Below are positions 1-7,665 of a stretch of DNA of 55,524 nucleotides, piece by piece. Both the position numbers and the translations under genes were made by a program. The notes beneath the pieces are model-generated. The model worked only from the letters and a program-made list of their open reading frames with translations. It had not been told where the DNA came from and did not search any database. Origin of the DNA: CBDUXT01 sp965371245 (GTDB lineage Bacteria > Planctomycetota > Phycisphaerae > UBA1845). Positions within the stretch are counted from its first letter, which is position 1, and every line of letters begins with the position of its first letter. Location of the stretch: NCBI GenBank assembly GCA_965371245.1, contig CBDUXT010000031.1, positions 1 to 55,524 of the forward strand. Reading direction: 5' to 3'.

Positions 1-58
1 TCTCACGCCGGAGATCTTATACTCCGGCGGGAGACAGCCTTTCATGGGATTACGGACT
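1..58. repeat. 58-nt hairpin repeat, copy 1
   Basis: This segment matches 20591-20648 at 57 of 58 positions, with the first 53 identical. It contains a perfect 8-bp stem, CGCCGGAG at 6-13 pairing with CTCCGGCG at 22-29, around an 8-nt loop. In both places it lies at the 3' end of a minus-strand gene and overlaps or abuts its stop codon. There is no T-run on either side, so it is not a classical intrinsic terminator. The second copy sits just upstream of an IS110-type transposase relic, so the repeat may be an IS110 end; the left flank of this copy is outside the window. Confidence 0.85.
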
Positions 59-1156
59 GTTATCCGAGCCGCGACCGTGAGGGAGCGGACCCTCGGGCGT
101 CGGGCTGGCCCCGCCCAGCCGCTTCCGCGTCAAGCGTCGCCGCCCGCTTCGCAGCGCGACCCACTCGGTAGCGTAACCGAAAAGCCGGACATGGTAGTAG
201 GCCAAGAGGATCGGAAGGGTCCACAGCCACTCGCCCACGCGCTTTCCCTTTCGAGCCACGTCGTTGTAGCTGATGGCCGCCACCGCCAAGGCGAAAAACC
301 CGACCGGGAGGATTAGCAGCCTCGCACCGAACAGCCCCAGCGGAAGCGTGGCATAGGCGAGCACAAACGTCAGAAGATCCAGCCGCGGGGGAAGATAGTA
401 CTTGTAGACCAATCGGGCGGCCGAGCGACCGCCGCGAAGCGCCTGCCGAAAAAACGAACGCCCGGTCAGATGGTGGTCGTGCAAAACGACGGCGCGGGGA
501 ACGACAAACTGCCGGTACCCGGCCGCTCGCAACATCAAGAACAACCCCTCCTCGTCGCCTCGACCAGACACCGTCACATCCGGCGAACCCGTCGCATCGA
601 CGGGCTGGGACGCCCGGTCTTCATCCAAAGAGAATCGCAGGAGCAACTCGCGACGAACACACATGTTCCCCGCGATCAATCGGCGGGCCGGGCCTGCTTT
701 GGATAGCCGGTGCGTTCCCTTGAACGTCAGTTCGAAGATGTTCCTCGGCGGCACGTCGGTAATCAAGCCGGTCACGGCCGCGACGCGCTCGTCGGTGAAC
801 CCCGCCACCAGTTCCTCGATCCATTCAGGCTCTGCCACACAGTCGCTGTCCTCGAACGCGACCAGTTCCCCCTTCGCGGCGCTGATTCCGCGGTTACGGC
901 TCGGGTTCGCCCCGGCGTGCCGCTCGTTACGGATCACCTGCACGTTGATCGACGGGTTGTCTTCGGCGAAGCGCTTCAACAGGTCCGGCGTGGTATCGGT
1001 CGAGGCGTCATCGACGACGATGACCTCGAAGCGGGAGTACGTCTGGCGTGTCAGCGCCGAAAGACATCGCTCAAGAATATCATCTCGGTTGCACGTGGGA
1101 ATGACCACCGAGACGAGCGGTCGGTCGTTGCAGGTTCGTTCTTGGGATTTCGGCAT
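50..1156 (-). CDS. Glycosyltransferase family 2 with C-terminal membrane segments
   Basis: A 368-residue GT-A fold glycosyltransferase, likely transferring a sugar from an NDP donor onto a surface glycan or lipid. The N-terminus has the GT2 start VSVVIPTCNRDDILERC (about residues 15-31), then FEVIVVDDASTDTT, and the acidic site VAFEDSDC near residue 100. A hydrophobic stretch at about 265-300 (LLTFVLAYATLPLGLFGARL and following) suggests membrane association. It starts 3 nt after the stop of the FkbM methyltransferase gene, so the two form an operon, probably in a polysaccharide cluster continuing to the left. The last residues, GPLPHGRGSDNSP, are encoded by a dispersed palindromic repeat and the stop falls in the 58-nt hairpin repeat, so the natural C-terminus has probably been replaced or extended. 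Acceptor and donor cannot be told from sequence. Confidence 0.9.
   Translation of the reverse strand: MPKSQERTCNDRPLVSVVIPTCNRDDILERCLSALTRQTYSRFEVIVVDDASTDTTPDLLKRFAEDNPSINVQVIRNERHAGANPSRNRGISAAKGELVAFEDSDCVAEPEWIEELVAGFTDERVAAVTGLITDVPPRNIFELTFKGTHRLSKAGPARRLIAGNMCVRRELLLRFSLDEDRASQPVDATGSPDVTVSGRGDEEGLFLMLRAAGYRQFVVPRAVVLHDHHLTGRSFFRQALRGGRSAARLVYKYYLPPRLDLLTFVLAYATLPLGLFGARLLILPVGFFALAVAAISYNDVARKGKRVGEWLWTLPILLAYYHVRLFGYATEWVALRSGRRRLTRKRLGGASPTPEGPLPHGRGSDNSP
61..92 (-). repeat. REP-like half-palindrome (encodes PHGRGSD)
   Basis: The core CCGAGCCGCGACCGTGAGGG recurs at 22334-22362 and 53861-53888 as single arms, and inside the long inverted repeats at 8065-8186 and 49501-49620. Here it is read through as the C-terminal tail of the glycosyltransferase. 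Confidence 0.85.
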
Positions 1157-1159
1157 GGG

Positions 1160-1921
1160 TTACGGGTGGGCCAGGAAGTAGAAGTTCGCATGACCATCGA
1201 ACTGAGCGACGAATCCTTCGCGGCTAAGCGGTGGACGGCGCTTCAGCCACTCGGGCAGCAGTGACACCTTCAGTCCGCACTGGTCAACCAACAAGTCGTA
1301 GACCGACTCCGGTCTAGTTCCGTAGTAGTCGGCCGCACCCAGCCCGTGCTCGAACACGATGTAGGGCTTGTTCGAGGCAATCGTTTTCACCGCGCCGCGA
1401 AACACCTGAAGCTCGGCCCCTTCCACGTCGACCTTGATAAAGTCGATCCGGGCGCCGGCGGGCAACAAGTCGTCCAGCCGGCGCGTTTGGACCTCGATGA
1501 CCGTCGTTTCCTCTTCGTCGGACGGATACTCGCGCTCTCGCAGGCCACTGTAGGCCGGTCGGCTCACGACATGCCGGAACTCGGCCGTTCCCTCCACGTC
1601 GCTGAGGGCGACCTCGAACACGTTGACGCCGGGGAACCGCTCGCGAAGCCCGGCCGCCAGCTCGGGCAAGGGCTCGAAGGCGTAGTGCGTTCCATCGGGC
1701 GCCTCGGCCAGCATGTGCTCGAGCACCTGCCCGGTGTGACAGCCGACGTCCACGCAGTGCGAGCCCCTGTCGAGCACGTTCGACATGATGCGCATGGTAC
1801 ACTTGTCGTACAGACGGTTGAGCCGCGCGCCGCGATCGAAGTAGCGCGCGGCGTATCGCCGACAGAGACCCGCCACTCGGCGCGGAAAAGGTACCACAGC
1901 CTTCTTCCGTACTGGAACCAT
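1160..1921 (-). CDS. FkbM-family methyltransferase
   Basis: An SAM-dependent O-methyltransferase of the FkbM family, expected to methylate a sugar or other glycan component. The SAM-binding motif CVDVGCHTGQVLEHML is followed by YAFEPLPELAAGLRERFP, VNVFEVALSDVEGTAEF and the family signature IDFIKVDVEGAELQVFRGA, all in order. I chose the ATG at 1921 because an upstream start at 2074 would place the coding region inside a tmRNA fragment. A second frame over the same bases (1959 to about 1865, MKRIRSFLVDGWIWFQYGRR) looks more like a natural FkbM N-terminus, so a frameshift near 1865 is possible. The stop is 3 nt before the glycosyltransferase start. The methyltransferase call is firm; the N-terminus is not. 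Confidence 0.82.
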   Translation of the reverse strand: MVPVRKKAVVPFPRRVAGLCRRYAARYFDRGARLNRLYDKCTMRIMSNVLDRGSHCVDVGCHTGQVLEHMLAEAPDGTHYAFEPLPELAAGLRERFPGVNVFEVALSDVEGTAEFRHVVSRPAYSGLREREYPSDEEETTVIEVQTRRLDDLLPAGARIDFIKVDVEGAELQVFRGAVKTIASNKPYIVFEHGLGAADYYGTRPESVYDLLVDQCGLKVSLLPEWLKRRPPLSREGFVAQFDGHANFYFLAHP

Positions 1922-2003
1922 ATCCAACCATCGACCAGAAAAGAGCGGATCCGCTTCAAGCACCCGAGCCTGGCGGGCGGCGCGGGCGCTTCCGAGATTC
2001 AAA

Positions 2004-2073
2004 CGACTGACTACGCACGTAGGGGCACTACCGGAGCCGTCGCGGGACGGGCGTTCGATTCCCCCTGCCTCCA
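2004..2073 (+). ncRNA. ssrA: 3' fragment of tmRNA (ssrA), probable island att duplicate
   Basis: The stretch contains CTGACTACGCACGTAGG (2008-2024), the conserved tmRNA element before the tRNA-like 3' domain, then GGACGGGCGTTCGATTCC and an acceptor end TGCCTCCA ending at 2073. One T-stem pair is mismatched. Upstream bases are methyltransferase coding sequence and show no 5' acceptor half or tag-peptide frame, so only about 70 nt of the roughly 350-nt gene are present. Tyrosine-integrase islands that target the tmRNA 3' end leave such a duplicate at the far end. For a plus-strand gene the intact copy should lie to the left, outside the window, making the polysaccharide genes the right end of that island. 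Confidence 0.8.
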
Positions 2074-2107
2074 TTGTAAGTGCCTGTAAACAAAGGAGTT
2101 ACAGGCG
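2074..2107. other. Putative tyrosine-recombinase core site
   Basis: Directly after the tmRNA fragment, GCCTGTAA (2082-2089) and TTACAGGC (2099-2106) form a perfect 8-bp inverted repeat around a 9-nt spacer containing AAAGGAG. Two inverted arms around a short asymmetric spacer is the usual layout of an integrase crossover core. On the plus strand it is followed by an A-run, so it does not read as a terminator. The integrase itself is not in the window. Confidence 0.5.
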
Positions 2108-2170
2108 AAAAAAACACTTCCTGGCCGATCGGGGCCAAAATCGCGTCCCCGCTGGCCGTGAGGGCTGGGG

Positions 2171-3892
2171 CTATCGACTGGGGCGCGTTCGTCGGGTTGG
2201 ATATCGCTCTTGGCTCCGCCATCGTCCCACGATCGCATTAACATCCAGGTCATCTGGGCCATCCTTCCACTTGTGGTAGAAATCGATGTCGTCGCTGTTC
2301 GGCGACGGGTCCGGTTTGTCGAATTGCAGCCGTGTAGGCAGGGGCACCGCTTCGCCAAGAACAAGGGCTTCACCTCGCCCCAATCCGGCCAAGACACTGA
2401 CCAAATCGCCCTCACTCTCGGGTACGAGACGGCGAACGTATCCCTGATCATCTGGATTCGTGATGCGAAGACAGATGAATGTACCGCACTGGGCCAAGAC
2501 GGTCTCGGATACCTCATGGGGTCGCTGGCTGACGACTGCTAAACCAACGCCGTACTTCCGACCTTCCTTCGCGATACGTTCCATCGACTTCCGGGCGCCT
2601 GCAAACTGACTCACCGTCTCGCGCGGGATATAGGCGTGCGCCTCTTCGCACATGAGCAGGATCGGGAAATCGCGATACTCAGGGTTCCAGTAGTTGAACT
2701 CGAATGCCAGTCGGCCGATTTGCGCTGCCACCGTAGGTCGAACATCGAAAGGAATCGAAGATAGATCGATCACGGTAACAGCGACCTTTGGATCGCCAAG
2801 GCCTACGAAATCTCTCAGCAACTCAGATAACGACGCAGACGTATTTCGAGTTTGGGGTTTCAGCAGGAAGTCGTACCTGGAGTCGTTGAGTTTGCTCTCG
2901 ATTCGCATGAGGAAGCGGTCAAAGTCGCCAAACATTGGTCCTTGTTTCTTGCCGTTATTGACTCGTTCAGAATTCTTCTCATGAATCTGCGTCAGTATGT
3001 TTGCCAACGAAAAATGAACCGGCGTGTCGATGGTCACGCGTGCAAGTCCGAGATTCGCACTGATATTCTCGGCCTGACGTTCCTCCAAAAGGCAGTCACG
3101 AAAGAAGGCCGTCTGGTTCGTTGCCTCCCGTTCACTGCGTTCAATCAACAAGTCGCATAGTTCGGAGAAAGTCATGAGCCAATATGGAATCTCCAGCTCC
3201 CTCGCATCGACATGCCGGACGATCGTGTCGTCAAATGCAAAACGACGAGTCCCATCCTCTGGTTTCCAACTGTATTCACCGTGTAGATCGAGAATGATGA
3301 TGTGCGCTTTCGGCATCTCCGCCACCGCCTTCTGCACGATCGAGGCTACCGTCCAGGACTTGCCCGATCCGGTTTGACCGAGAACTGCAAGATGTCTGCC
3401 GAAGAGATTCGATGCGTGCAACGATACGCGGATGGCGGGATGTGTCGTAAGTGCTCCGACCTCAAAACCCTCCGCCTTAAACCGTTCGAACATCGTGCCG
3501 ATGTCCGTCGACCCAATGGCATGAACTTCAGCACCGGTCGTTGGGTACTGGCCAACGCCCCGCTCAAAGTGGCCTTCTGCGTTGATCGAACCGATGGGCG
3601 TGAGCCGCGCGGTGCGCTTAGCATACGGTAGACTCGCAGTCTCATCACCTGGCGTTTCGATCGACGGCTGAGCGAGCGCTTCTTGCTCGGTCATCCTCGT
3701 CACCATGGCGATGATGTGCACCGCGTTCTGGCGAACCGCCACGTACGAACCGATCTGCCCGACCGCTATATCCTCATCACCAATGGTGATGGTTGGCGTG
3801 CAGCCTTGGTCGTCCTCAACGAGCGTGGCAGTGAGGAGGTTCCCTTGGACGTCAACTACGTGCCCGATGACAGTGTGGTCAGGGTTCGGCAT
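2171..3892 (-). CDS. herA: HerA-like hexameric ATPase of a SIR2-HerA defence pair
   Basis: A 573-residue HerA/FtsK-superfamily ATPase. An N-terminal HAS-barrel-like region (about 1-70) precedes the Walker A motif GQTGSGKS at 172-179. Walker B lies near 410-420 in ILLMCEEAHAYIPRE, followed by GRKYGVGLAVVSQRPHEV, typical of DUF87/HerA. It starts 3 nt after the SIR2 stop, so the two are co-translated. Published SIR2-HerA systems assemble a HerA hexamer with SIR2 subunits and deplete NAD+ or degrade nucleic acid on phage infection; this pair matches that architecture. G+C of this gene and its partner appears lower than the surrounding DNA, consistent with acquisition. An archaeal-type HerA-NurA repair role is unlikely because the partner is SIR2. 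Confidence 0.9.
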   Translation of the reverse strand: MPNPDHTVIGHVVDVQGNLLTATLVEDDQGCTPTITIGDEDIAVGQIGSYVAVRQNAVHIIAMVTRMTEQEALAQPSIETPGDETASLPYAKRTARLTPIGSINAEGHFERGVGQYPTTGAEVHAIGSTDIGTMFERFKAEGFEVGALTTHPAIRVSLHASNLFGRHLAVLGQTGSGKSWTVASIVQKAVAEMPKAHIIILDLHGEYSWKPEDGTRRFAFDDTIVRHVDARELEIPYWLMTFSELCDLLIERSEREATNQTAFFRDCLLEERQAENISANLGLARVTIDTPVHFSLANILTQIHEKNSERVNNGKKQGPMFGDFDRFLMRIESKLNDSRYDFLLKPQTRNTSASLSELLRDFVGLGDPKVAVTVIDLSSIPFDVRPTVAAQIGRLAFEFNYWNPEYRDFPILLMCEEAHAYIPRETVSQFAGARKSMERIAKEGRKYGVGLAVVSQRPHEVSETVLAQCGTFICLRITNPDDQGYVRRLVPESEGDLVSVLAGLGRGEALVLGEAVPLPTRLQFDKPDPSPNSDDIDFYHKWKDGPDDLDVNAIVGRWRSQERYPTRRTRPSR

Positions 3893-3895
3893 AAG

Positions 3896-4924
3896 TCATA
3901 CCTCTTTCGCTATTCGTTCAAACTTCCACAGATCAGGATGACCTCCCCCGATCTCACCATATAGAGAACAACGAGATTCGGTCACAACAACGACGTTTGT
4001 CTTGGTGCCCCAGCGCCCCCACGCGTCATCTGACAGTTCCTTGGTGAAGATCAACACGGTGAAGTTCGGTTGCGCCAGTGCGTTCTCAATCAGCGTGTTG
4101 ACATGTTCATCCGCAAATCCATAACCGATGCAGACAAGCCGGTTCAACGGGTTACTGTCTTGGCCAAGTGCGCCCCGAAACGCTGACCAAAGCGCCGCAT
4201 AGGGTTGGAGCATCGTGTCTTGGGCTTTTCTGTGTTGAGGAGGGATCATCAGACGTTGCGTCGTCGCCGGTTTGGGTGATCCAAACCCACAGCGACGGAT
4301 GTCGTCAGTGTTGCATTGATACCATCCGACAGACCCGTGCAGCTTGAGCAACTGAATGGGTTTGGCCGTTGCCTCGAACTGCTTGTGTTTGAACCCCCCT
4401 CGGATACGACCGATCCGTTCGCCGAACATCGACGGCTCGAAGAAGGCGTGTTCGTGCCCTGCGAAGCCGTCGCAAAGACGAATCCGTGCACGTTCCGCGG
4501 CGCGCTCAATCAGCGGATCGTAGTTGAGGTCGAATACCTGCGTACATGGGTCCGAGCGCTGAGCCAAGCATTTCACGAACGCGATGTGATCGTCCAGAGC
4601 CGGAGACATCTGGCGAAACAAATCTGCGATCGCCGTCGTTACCAAGTGCCTGTGCGGTCCTTCGACAGGATCTCCATCGTCGAGGAGGTCGAGGGCCTGT
4701 TCAAGTCCCGTCGCGCCGGCAGCGAGTTTGGCCTGTATCTCTTCTCGCCTGTCGGCGTCGGTGATGCCATTCTTGATCCTGTCCCACAATTCAAAGGCCA
4801 ACGGGTATCCATTGCCATCCAAGTAGGACGAGCCAGCCCCGAGCAGGTAGCCAACGCGCTGGGCCTTTAGTTGCTCCGTGACCTTCGCCTCGAGTCGCTG
4901 AGTGAATTCGTTGGCGTTCGGCAT
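3896..4924 (-). CDS. SIR2-family NADase, defence effector
   Basis: A 342-residue SIR2_2-type protein. The NAD-binding motif YLLGAGSS lies at about 26-33. The catalytic region DLNYDPLIE carries Asn134, LLKLHGSVGW carries His196, and the late motif CIGYGFADEHVNTLIE follows near 275-290. These are the motifs seen in bacterial defence SIR2 proteins that hydrolyse NAD+ rather than deacetylate. It is followed 3 nt later by the HerA ATPase and preceded 6 nt upstream by a 41-codon ORF, so all lie on one transcript. I infer abortive-infection defence from the pairing; direct NADase activity is inferred from the conserved Asn and His. Confidence 0.9.
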   Translation of the reverse strand: MPNANEFTQRLEAKVTEQLKAQRVGYLLGAGSSYLDGNGYPLAFELWDRIKNGITDADRREEIQAKLAAGATGLEQALDLLDDGDPVEGPHRHLVTTAIADLFRQMSPALDDHIAFVKCLAQRSDPCTQVFDLNYDPLIERAAERARIRLCDGFAGHEHAFFEPSMFGERIGRIRGGFKHKQFEATAKPIQLLKLHGSVGWYQCNTDDIRRCGFGSPKPATTQRLMIPPQHRKAQDTMLQPYAALWSAFRGALGQDSNPLNRLVCIGYGFADEHVNTLIENALAQPNFTVLIFTKELSDDAWGRWGTKTNVVVVTESRCSLYGEIGGGHPDLWKFERIAKEV

Positions 4925-4930
4925 GTTGAC

Positions 4931-5056
4931 TCAAGCCTGGCGATATTTCACATTGGACCTTCGCCCGGCTCCACCGCCGAGCATTCCAAGGTACGAGCGT
5001 AACGCGGCCTCACCTCCGGGGCCAAAGTTCCAGGCGCTTACTTCCGACTTGGACAT
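4931..5056 (-). CDS. Small ORF (41 aa) heading the SIR2-HerA operon
   Basis: The frame starts at ATG 5056 and encodes MSKSEVSAWNFGPGGEAALR and 21 further residues, ending KYRQA. A strong Shine-Dalgarno GGGGAGGAA lies 8 nt upstream. The stop is only 6 nt before the SIR2 ATG, and the ATG follows the stop of the preceding truncated frame by 1 nt. It is Gly-rich with a basic C-terminus and I recognise no family. It could be a small partner or regulator of the defence pair, or a translational coupler. The context supports it as real; the function is unknown. Confidence 0.55.
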   Translation of the reverse strand: MSKSEVSAWNFGPGGEAALRSYLGMLGGGAGRRSNVKYRQA

Positions 5057-5057
5057 A

Positions 5058-5209
5058 TCAGGATTCCTCCCCGAATAGGCTAGCTGTCTGGTCCGCGGAC
5101 TCGGTGCTTTTCTTGCGACGGCTCTTGGGTTTTGAAGACACGGTCTTGTTAGCGGTCTTCGCTTCGGCAGCGAGTTGCCCTCGCTGACTTGGTAGCTTCT
5201 CCGGAAAGG
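5058..5209 (-). pseudogene. Truncated 3' end of an upstream defence-operon gene or IS relic
   Basis: An open frame ends ...ADQTASLFGEES with a TGA at 5058-5060, and its last codons contain the ribosome-binding site of the 41-codon ORF. The tail is rich in Lys, Ser and Arg (KPKSRRKKSTES), like the disordered C-terminus of a larger protein. Going upstream the frame runs into LPSQRGQLAAEAKT, which resembles the continuation of the integrase relic after a frameshift. There is no start of its own apart from a weak ATG at 5336. The likely history is that the 5' part of a first operon gene was lost when an integrase element inserted. Confidence 0.4.
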
Positions 5210-5350
5210 TCACAAGCGCGGCCGCTTCTCTCCGAGCAGCTCGCGAAGGACTCGGTTCTCTTCCCTGAGGTACTCGACGACGACGCGTTGCTCCCCGTTG
5301 ATCCAACCCGCTATCGCCATGACCAGGATATGCCATGGGTTCAGATGCAT
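5210..5350 (-). pseudogene. N-terminal relic of an integrase-type transposase
   Basis: A 46-codon frame from ATG 5350 reads MHLNPWHILVMAIAGWINGE and then EYLREENRVLRELLGEKRPRL before a TGA. The NPWHILVMAIAGWIN and EYLREENRVLRE motifs are, as I recall them, the usual N-terminus of rve-type integrases common in planctomycetes. The following QRGQLAAEAK homology is out of frame, so the gene is broken and lacks its DDE catalytic domain. Confidence 0.6.
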
Positions 5351-5489
5351 GGGGACGATGTTAAGCGGAACAGCCAAAAATGTGGAGCACGCCGTAGGAC
5401 GATGGTGCCGTGAGGAATGGCCCCTGAGCGACGTTCCAGGCGTCGGCCGAATAAAGTTACCTTACGCCGCTCGTACCGGCGTTTCCTCT

Positions 5490-6482
5490 TCATCGCGACC
5501 CGATCGCCGTGGCAAACCGGGCCGCGGCGATCTCGTTGCCCATCGCGCTGAGGTGGTTGCAGTTGAAGTAGTTGGCCGGGTCGGCCTGGAAGATGAAGCC
5601 GCTGGTCGCGATGTCCACCACCGCGGCCCCGGCGTTGGCGGCGGCCAGCCGAAGGCTCTCGTTGAGCCGGTCGATGTAGGCGTTTCCGTTGGCGGCCTGA
5701 TCGGGACCGAGCACGCCGAGCAGCAGGGGATCGCACTCCGACATGCCCGGTGCCAACGGGAAGTAGGTGGCCACGAAGACGTCGAGCCGTGCGTCGCGGG
5801 CCGCGGCGATGGCCGCCTCGACGTTGGCCTGCACGGTCGCCAGCGTGCTGGCCAGGCTGTTGGCGAACGGAAAGTCCGGGCTGTCGGGTGAGGATAGAAG
5901 TAAGGGGTCGCGCTCACCGAGGAAGTCGTTGAGGTCGTTGCCGCCCTCCCAGTACATCAACACGGTGGCGTTGGGGAAGATGTCGTCAGTCAACAGCCGT
6001 CGAAGCCGAATCAATCCCTCGTCGGTGGTCTCACCGCCCAGGCCGCGGTTGGCGAAGGCTTCGGTCTCCTGGGCAAGAAGACCGGGGAGGAAATCGACGT
6101 AGTCGCGCTCGGACGGACCGGCCGTGGATGAATCACCGAAGGCGACGAATCGGACAGCCGGGTCGGGCGTGTCGAACGTGAATGACTCACCACAGCCGAC
6201 GAGGGCAGCCAAGGGTAGCAAGCAGATTAAGAGCGTCGTTCCGGTTGGTAGGGCTGTTGTGTCGCGACTCGAGCGTGTTGCGTTTTCGTCGGTCGAGTCC
6301 TTCGCCGTCTTAGGTTCGGTCGAGGGCGCAAGCCCGCGCGGGCTGAAGCCCGCGGCTCGGGACAGAGAAAAGGGAAGCGTTCTCGCCGCGAAGCGATGCC
6401 GCGCTAGTGTTGGAACATCCGTGTGGGCAACAGCCGGCACGTGGGACGATAAACCAATAGACCCTTCCGGATGATTCATCAT
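5490..6482 (-). CDS. SGNH/GDSL-type hydrolase lipoprotein
   Basis: The secure part is the mature domain after the lipobox LAALVGC (Cys codon about 6192-6194), roughly 234 residues. It has the SGNH block I motif FVAFGDSSTAGP (catalytic Ser), a Gly block RGLGGETT, the block III motif YWEGGNDLNDF (Asn), and a C-terminal NCNHLSAMGNEIAA with the catalytic His. This is a lipid-anchored esterase or lipase of unknown substrate. The start is unresolved: no ATG, GTG or TTG lies in frame close to the signal hydrophobic run LLICLLPLAALVGC, and the nearest ATG (6482) adds about 95 residues, part of which (AAGFSPRGLAP) is encoded by a dispersed repeat. The 5' end was probably disturbed by repeat insertion. 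Confidence 0.75.
   Translation of the reverse strand: MMNHPEGSIGLSSHVPAVAHTDVPTLARHRFAARTLPFSLSRAAGFSPRGLAPSTEPKTAKDSTDENATRSSRDTTALPTGTTLLICLLPLAALVGCGESFTFDTPDPAVRFVAFGDSSTAGPSERDYVDFLPGLLAQETEAFANRGLGGETTDEGLIRLRRLLTDDIFPNATVLMYWEGGNDLNDFLGERDPLLLSSPDSPDFPFANSLASTLATVQANVEAAIAAARDARLDVFVATYFPLAPGMSECDPLLLGVLGPDQAANGNAYIDRLNESLRLAAANAGAAVVDIATSGFIFQADPANYFNCNHLSAMGNEIAAARFATAIGSR
6320..6358. repeat. Dispersed GC palindrome repeat, copy 1
   Basis: The perfect 14-nt palindrome AGCCCGCGCGGGCT lies at 6331-6344 with flank GAAGCCCGCGGCTCGG. A diverged copy at 8018-8050 keeps the palindrome with different bases. It interrupts the 5' part of the SGNH lipoprotein frame. Confidence 0.6.
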
Positions 6483-6559
6483 TGCGGTATCCGTTTCAGT
6501 TTCCCATCCCACGCTGGTTTGAGCCGCAAATGGCGCCGCGCTTGTGGCGGTGCTACGCA

Positions 6560-7516
6560 TTACCAGGGCAGGTGCTTCAGGTCTACGTTGCCGCCGGTCA
6601 GGACGACGCCGACGCGCGGCAGTCCGTCGAGCGCCTTGAACCGATCCGACAGGACGGCCGCCACCGCGACGGCCGAACTCGGCTCGATGATGATCTTCAT
6701 CCGCTCCCAGGTCAGGTGCATCGCCTCGATGATCTGCTCGTCCGTGACGGTGATGATCGTTTCGAGGTGATCCCGAATAATCGGCCAGGTGCAATCGCCC
6801 AGGCTGGTGAGCAGGCCGTCGGCGATGGTGTTGGGGTCTGTTTGGGGTATCACGCGCCCAGCCGCGAGCGATCGCGCCGCGTCATCCGCCCCGGCGGGCT
6901 CGGCCGCGAAGATGCGAATCTTGGGGTCGATCCCCCGTGCCGCGATGCTGACACCGGAGATCAGTCCGCCGCCGCCGACGGGCGCGATGACACCGCTGAG
7001 CCGCTCGACGTCCTCGAGCAGCTCCAGGGCCGACGTTCCCTGCCCGGCGATGACATCGGGATGATCGAACGGTGGGATCAACACGCCGCCCGTTTGCTCG
7101 AGAACCTCGGCGGCCGCCGTCCCCCGGGCGACGGCGGTGGGCTCGCAGGGATAGACCTTCGCGCCGTAGCCTTCCACCGCGCGCCGCTTCACGCCCGGCG
7201 CGTTGGACGGCATGACGATGTGCGCCTCGATACCACGGAGCGACGCGGCCAGTGCCACGGCCTGGGCATGGTTGCCCGAGCTGTGGGTCACGACACCTCG
7301 GGCGCCCTGCTCATCGCTGAGCTTGAAGATGGCGTTGCACGCGCCGCGGAACTTGAACGCGCCGACTTTCTGGAAGTTTTCGCACTTGAAGAACAGCTCG
7401 CGACCGGCCAGGGCGCTTAGGGTCGAACAAGTGAGCACGGGCGTTTTGTGCGCGTGCGGCGCGATCCGCCGGGCGGCCTGTCGAACGGCCTGGATGTCGG
7501 CTGCGTAGGTCGTCAT
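6560..7516 (-). CDS. Threonine/serine dehydratase-like PLP enzyme
   Basis: A 318-residue fold-type II PLP enzyme of the threonine ammonia-lyase/serine racemase group, converting L-threonine or L-serine to 2-oxo acids and ammonia, or racemising serine. The PLP lysine is Lys55 in KVGAFKFRGA, preceded by FFKCENFQ. Then come the substrate loop SSGNHAQA and the phosphate-binding loop GGGGLISG. It lacks a C-terminal ACT domain, so it is the short, catabolic type. I chose the ATG at 7516 because GAGGTGAC precedes it and because the longer open frame adds residues unlike the family. It stands alone in operon terms. The choice between dehydratase and racemase cannot be made here. Confidence 0.88.
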   Translation of the reverse strand: MTTYAADIQAVRQAARRIAPHAHKTPVLTCSTLSALAGRELFFKCENFQKVGAFKFRGACNAIFKLSDEQGARGVVTHSSGNHAQAVALAASLRGIEAHIVMPSNAPGVKRRAVEGYGAKVYPCEPTAVARGTAAAEVLEQTGGVLIPPFDHPDVIAGQGTSALELLEDVERLSGVIAPVGGGGLISGVSIAARGIDPKIRIFAAEPAGADDAARSLAAGRVIPQTDPNTIADGLLTSLGDCTWPIIRDHLETIITVTDEQIIEAMHLTWERMKIIIEPSSAVAVAAVLSDRFKALDGLPRVGVVLTGGNVDLKHLPW

Positions 7517-7665
7517 GTCACCTCGAAGGACTGTCTCGTTTTCGATACGGATCGCGCGGCGCGACGGCTCGATCCGGGTCAACCGTCGCGGTCCAGCTTG
7601 TTCAGGTCCATCTGTTATCGGTCGATCATACCCATACGGGCGCAAGGTAGAAAGGATGAAGGATC

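Noticed and set aside
6..29. Intrinsic terminator at the 58-nt hairpin
   Set aside because: The stem is good but there is no T-run on either strand, and the sequence is a repeat with another copy.
2082..2115. Terminator after the tmRNA fragment
   Set aside because: On the plus strand the hairpin is followed by A, not T; on the minus strand the T-run precedes the hairpin. A recombination core fits better.
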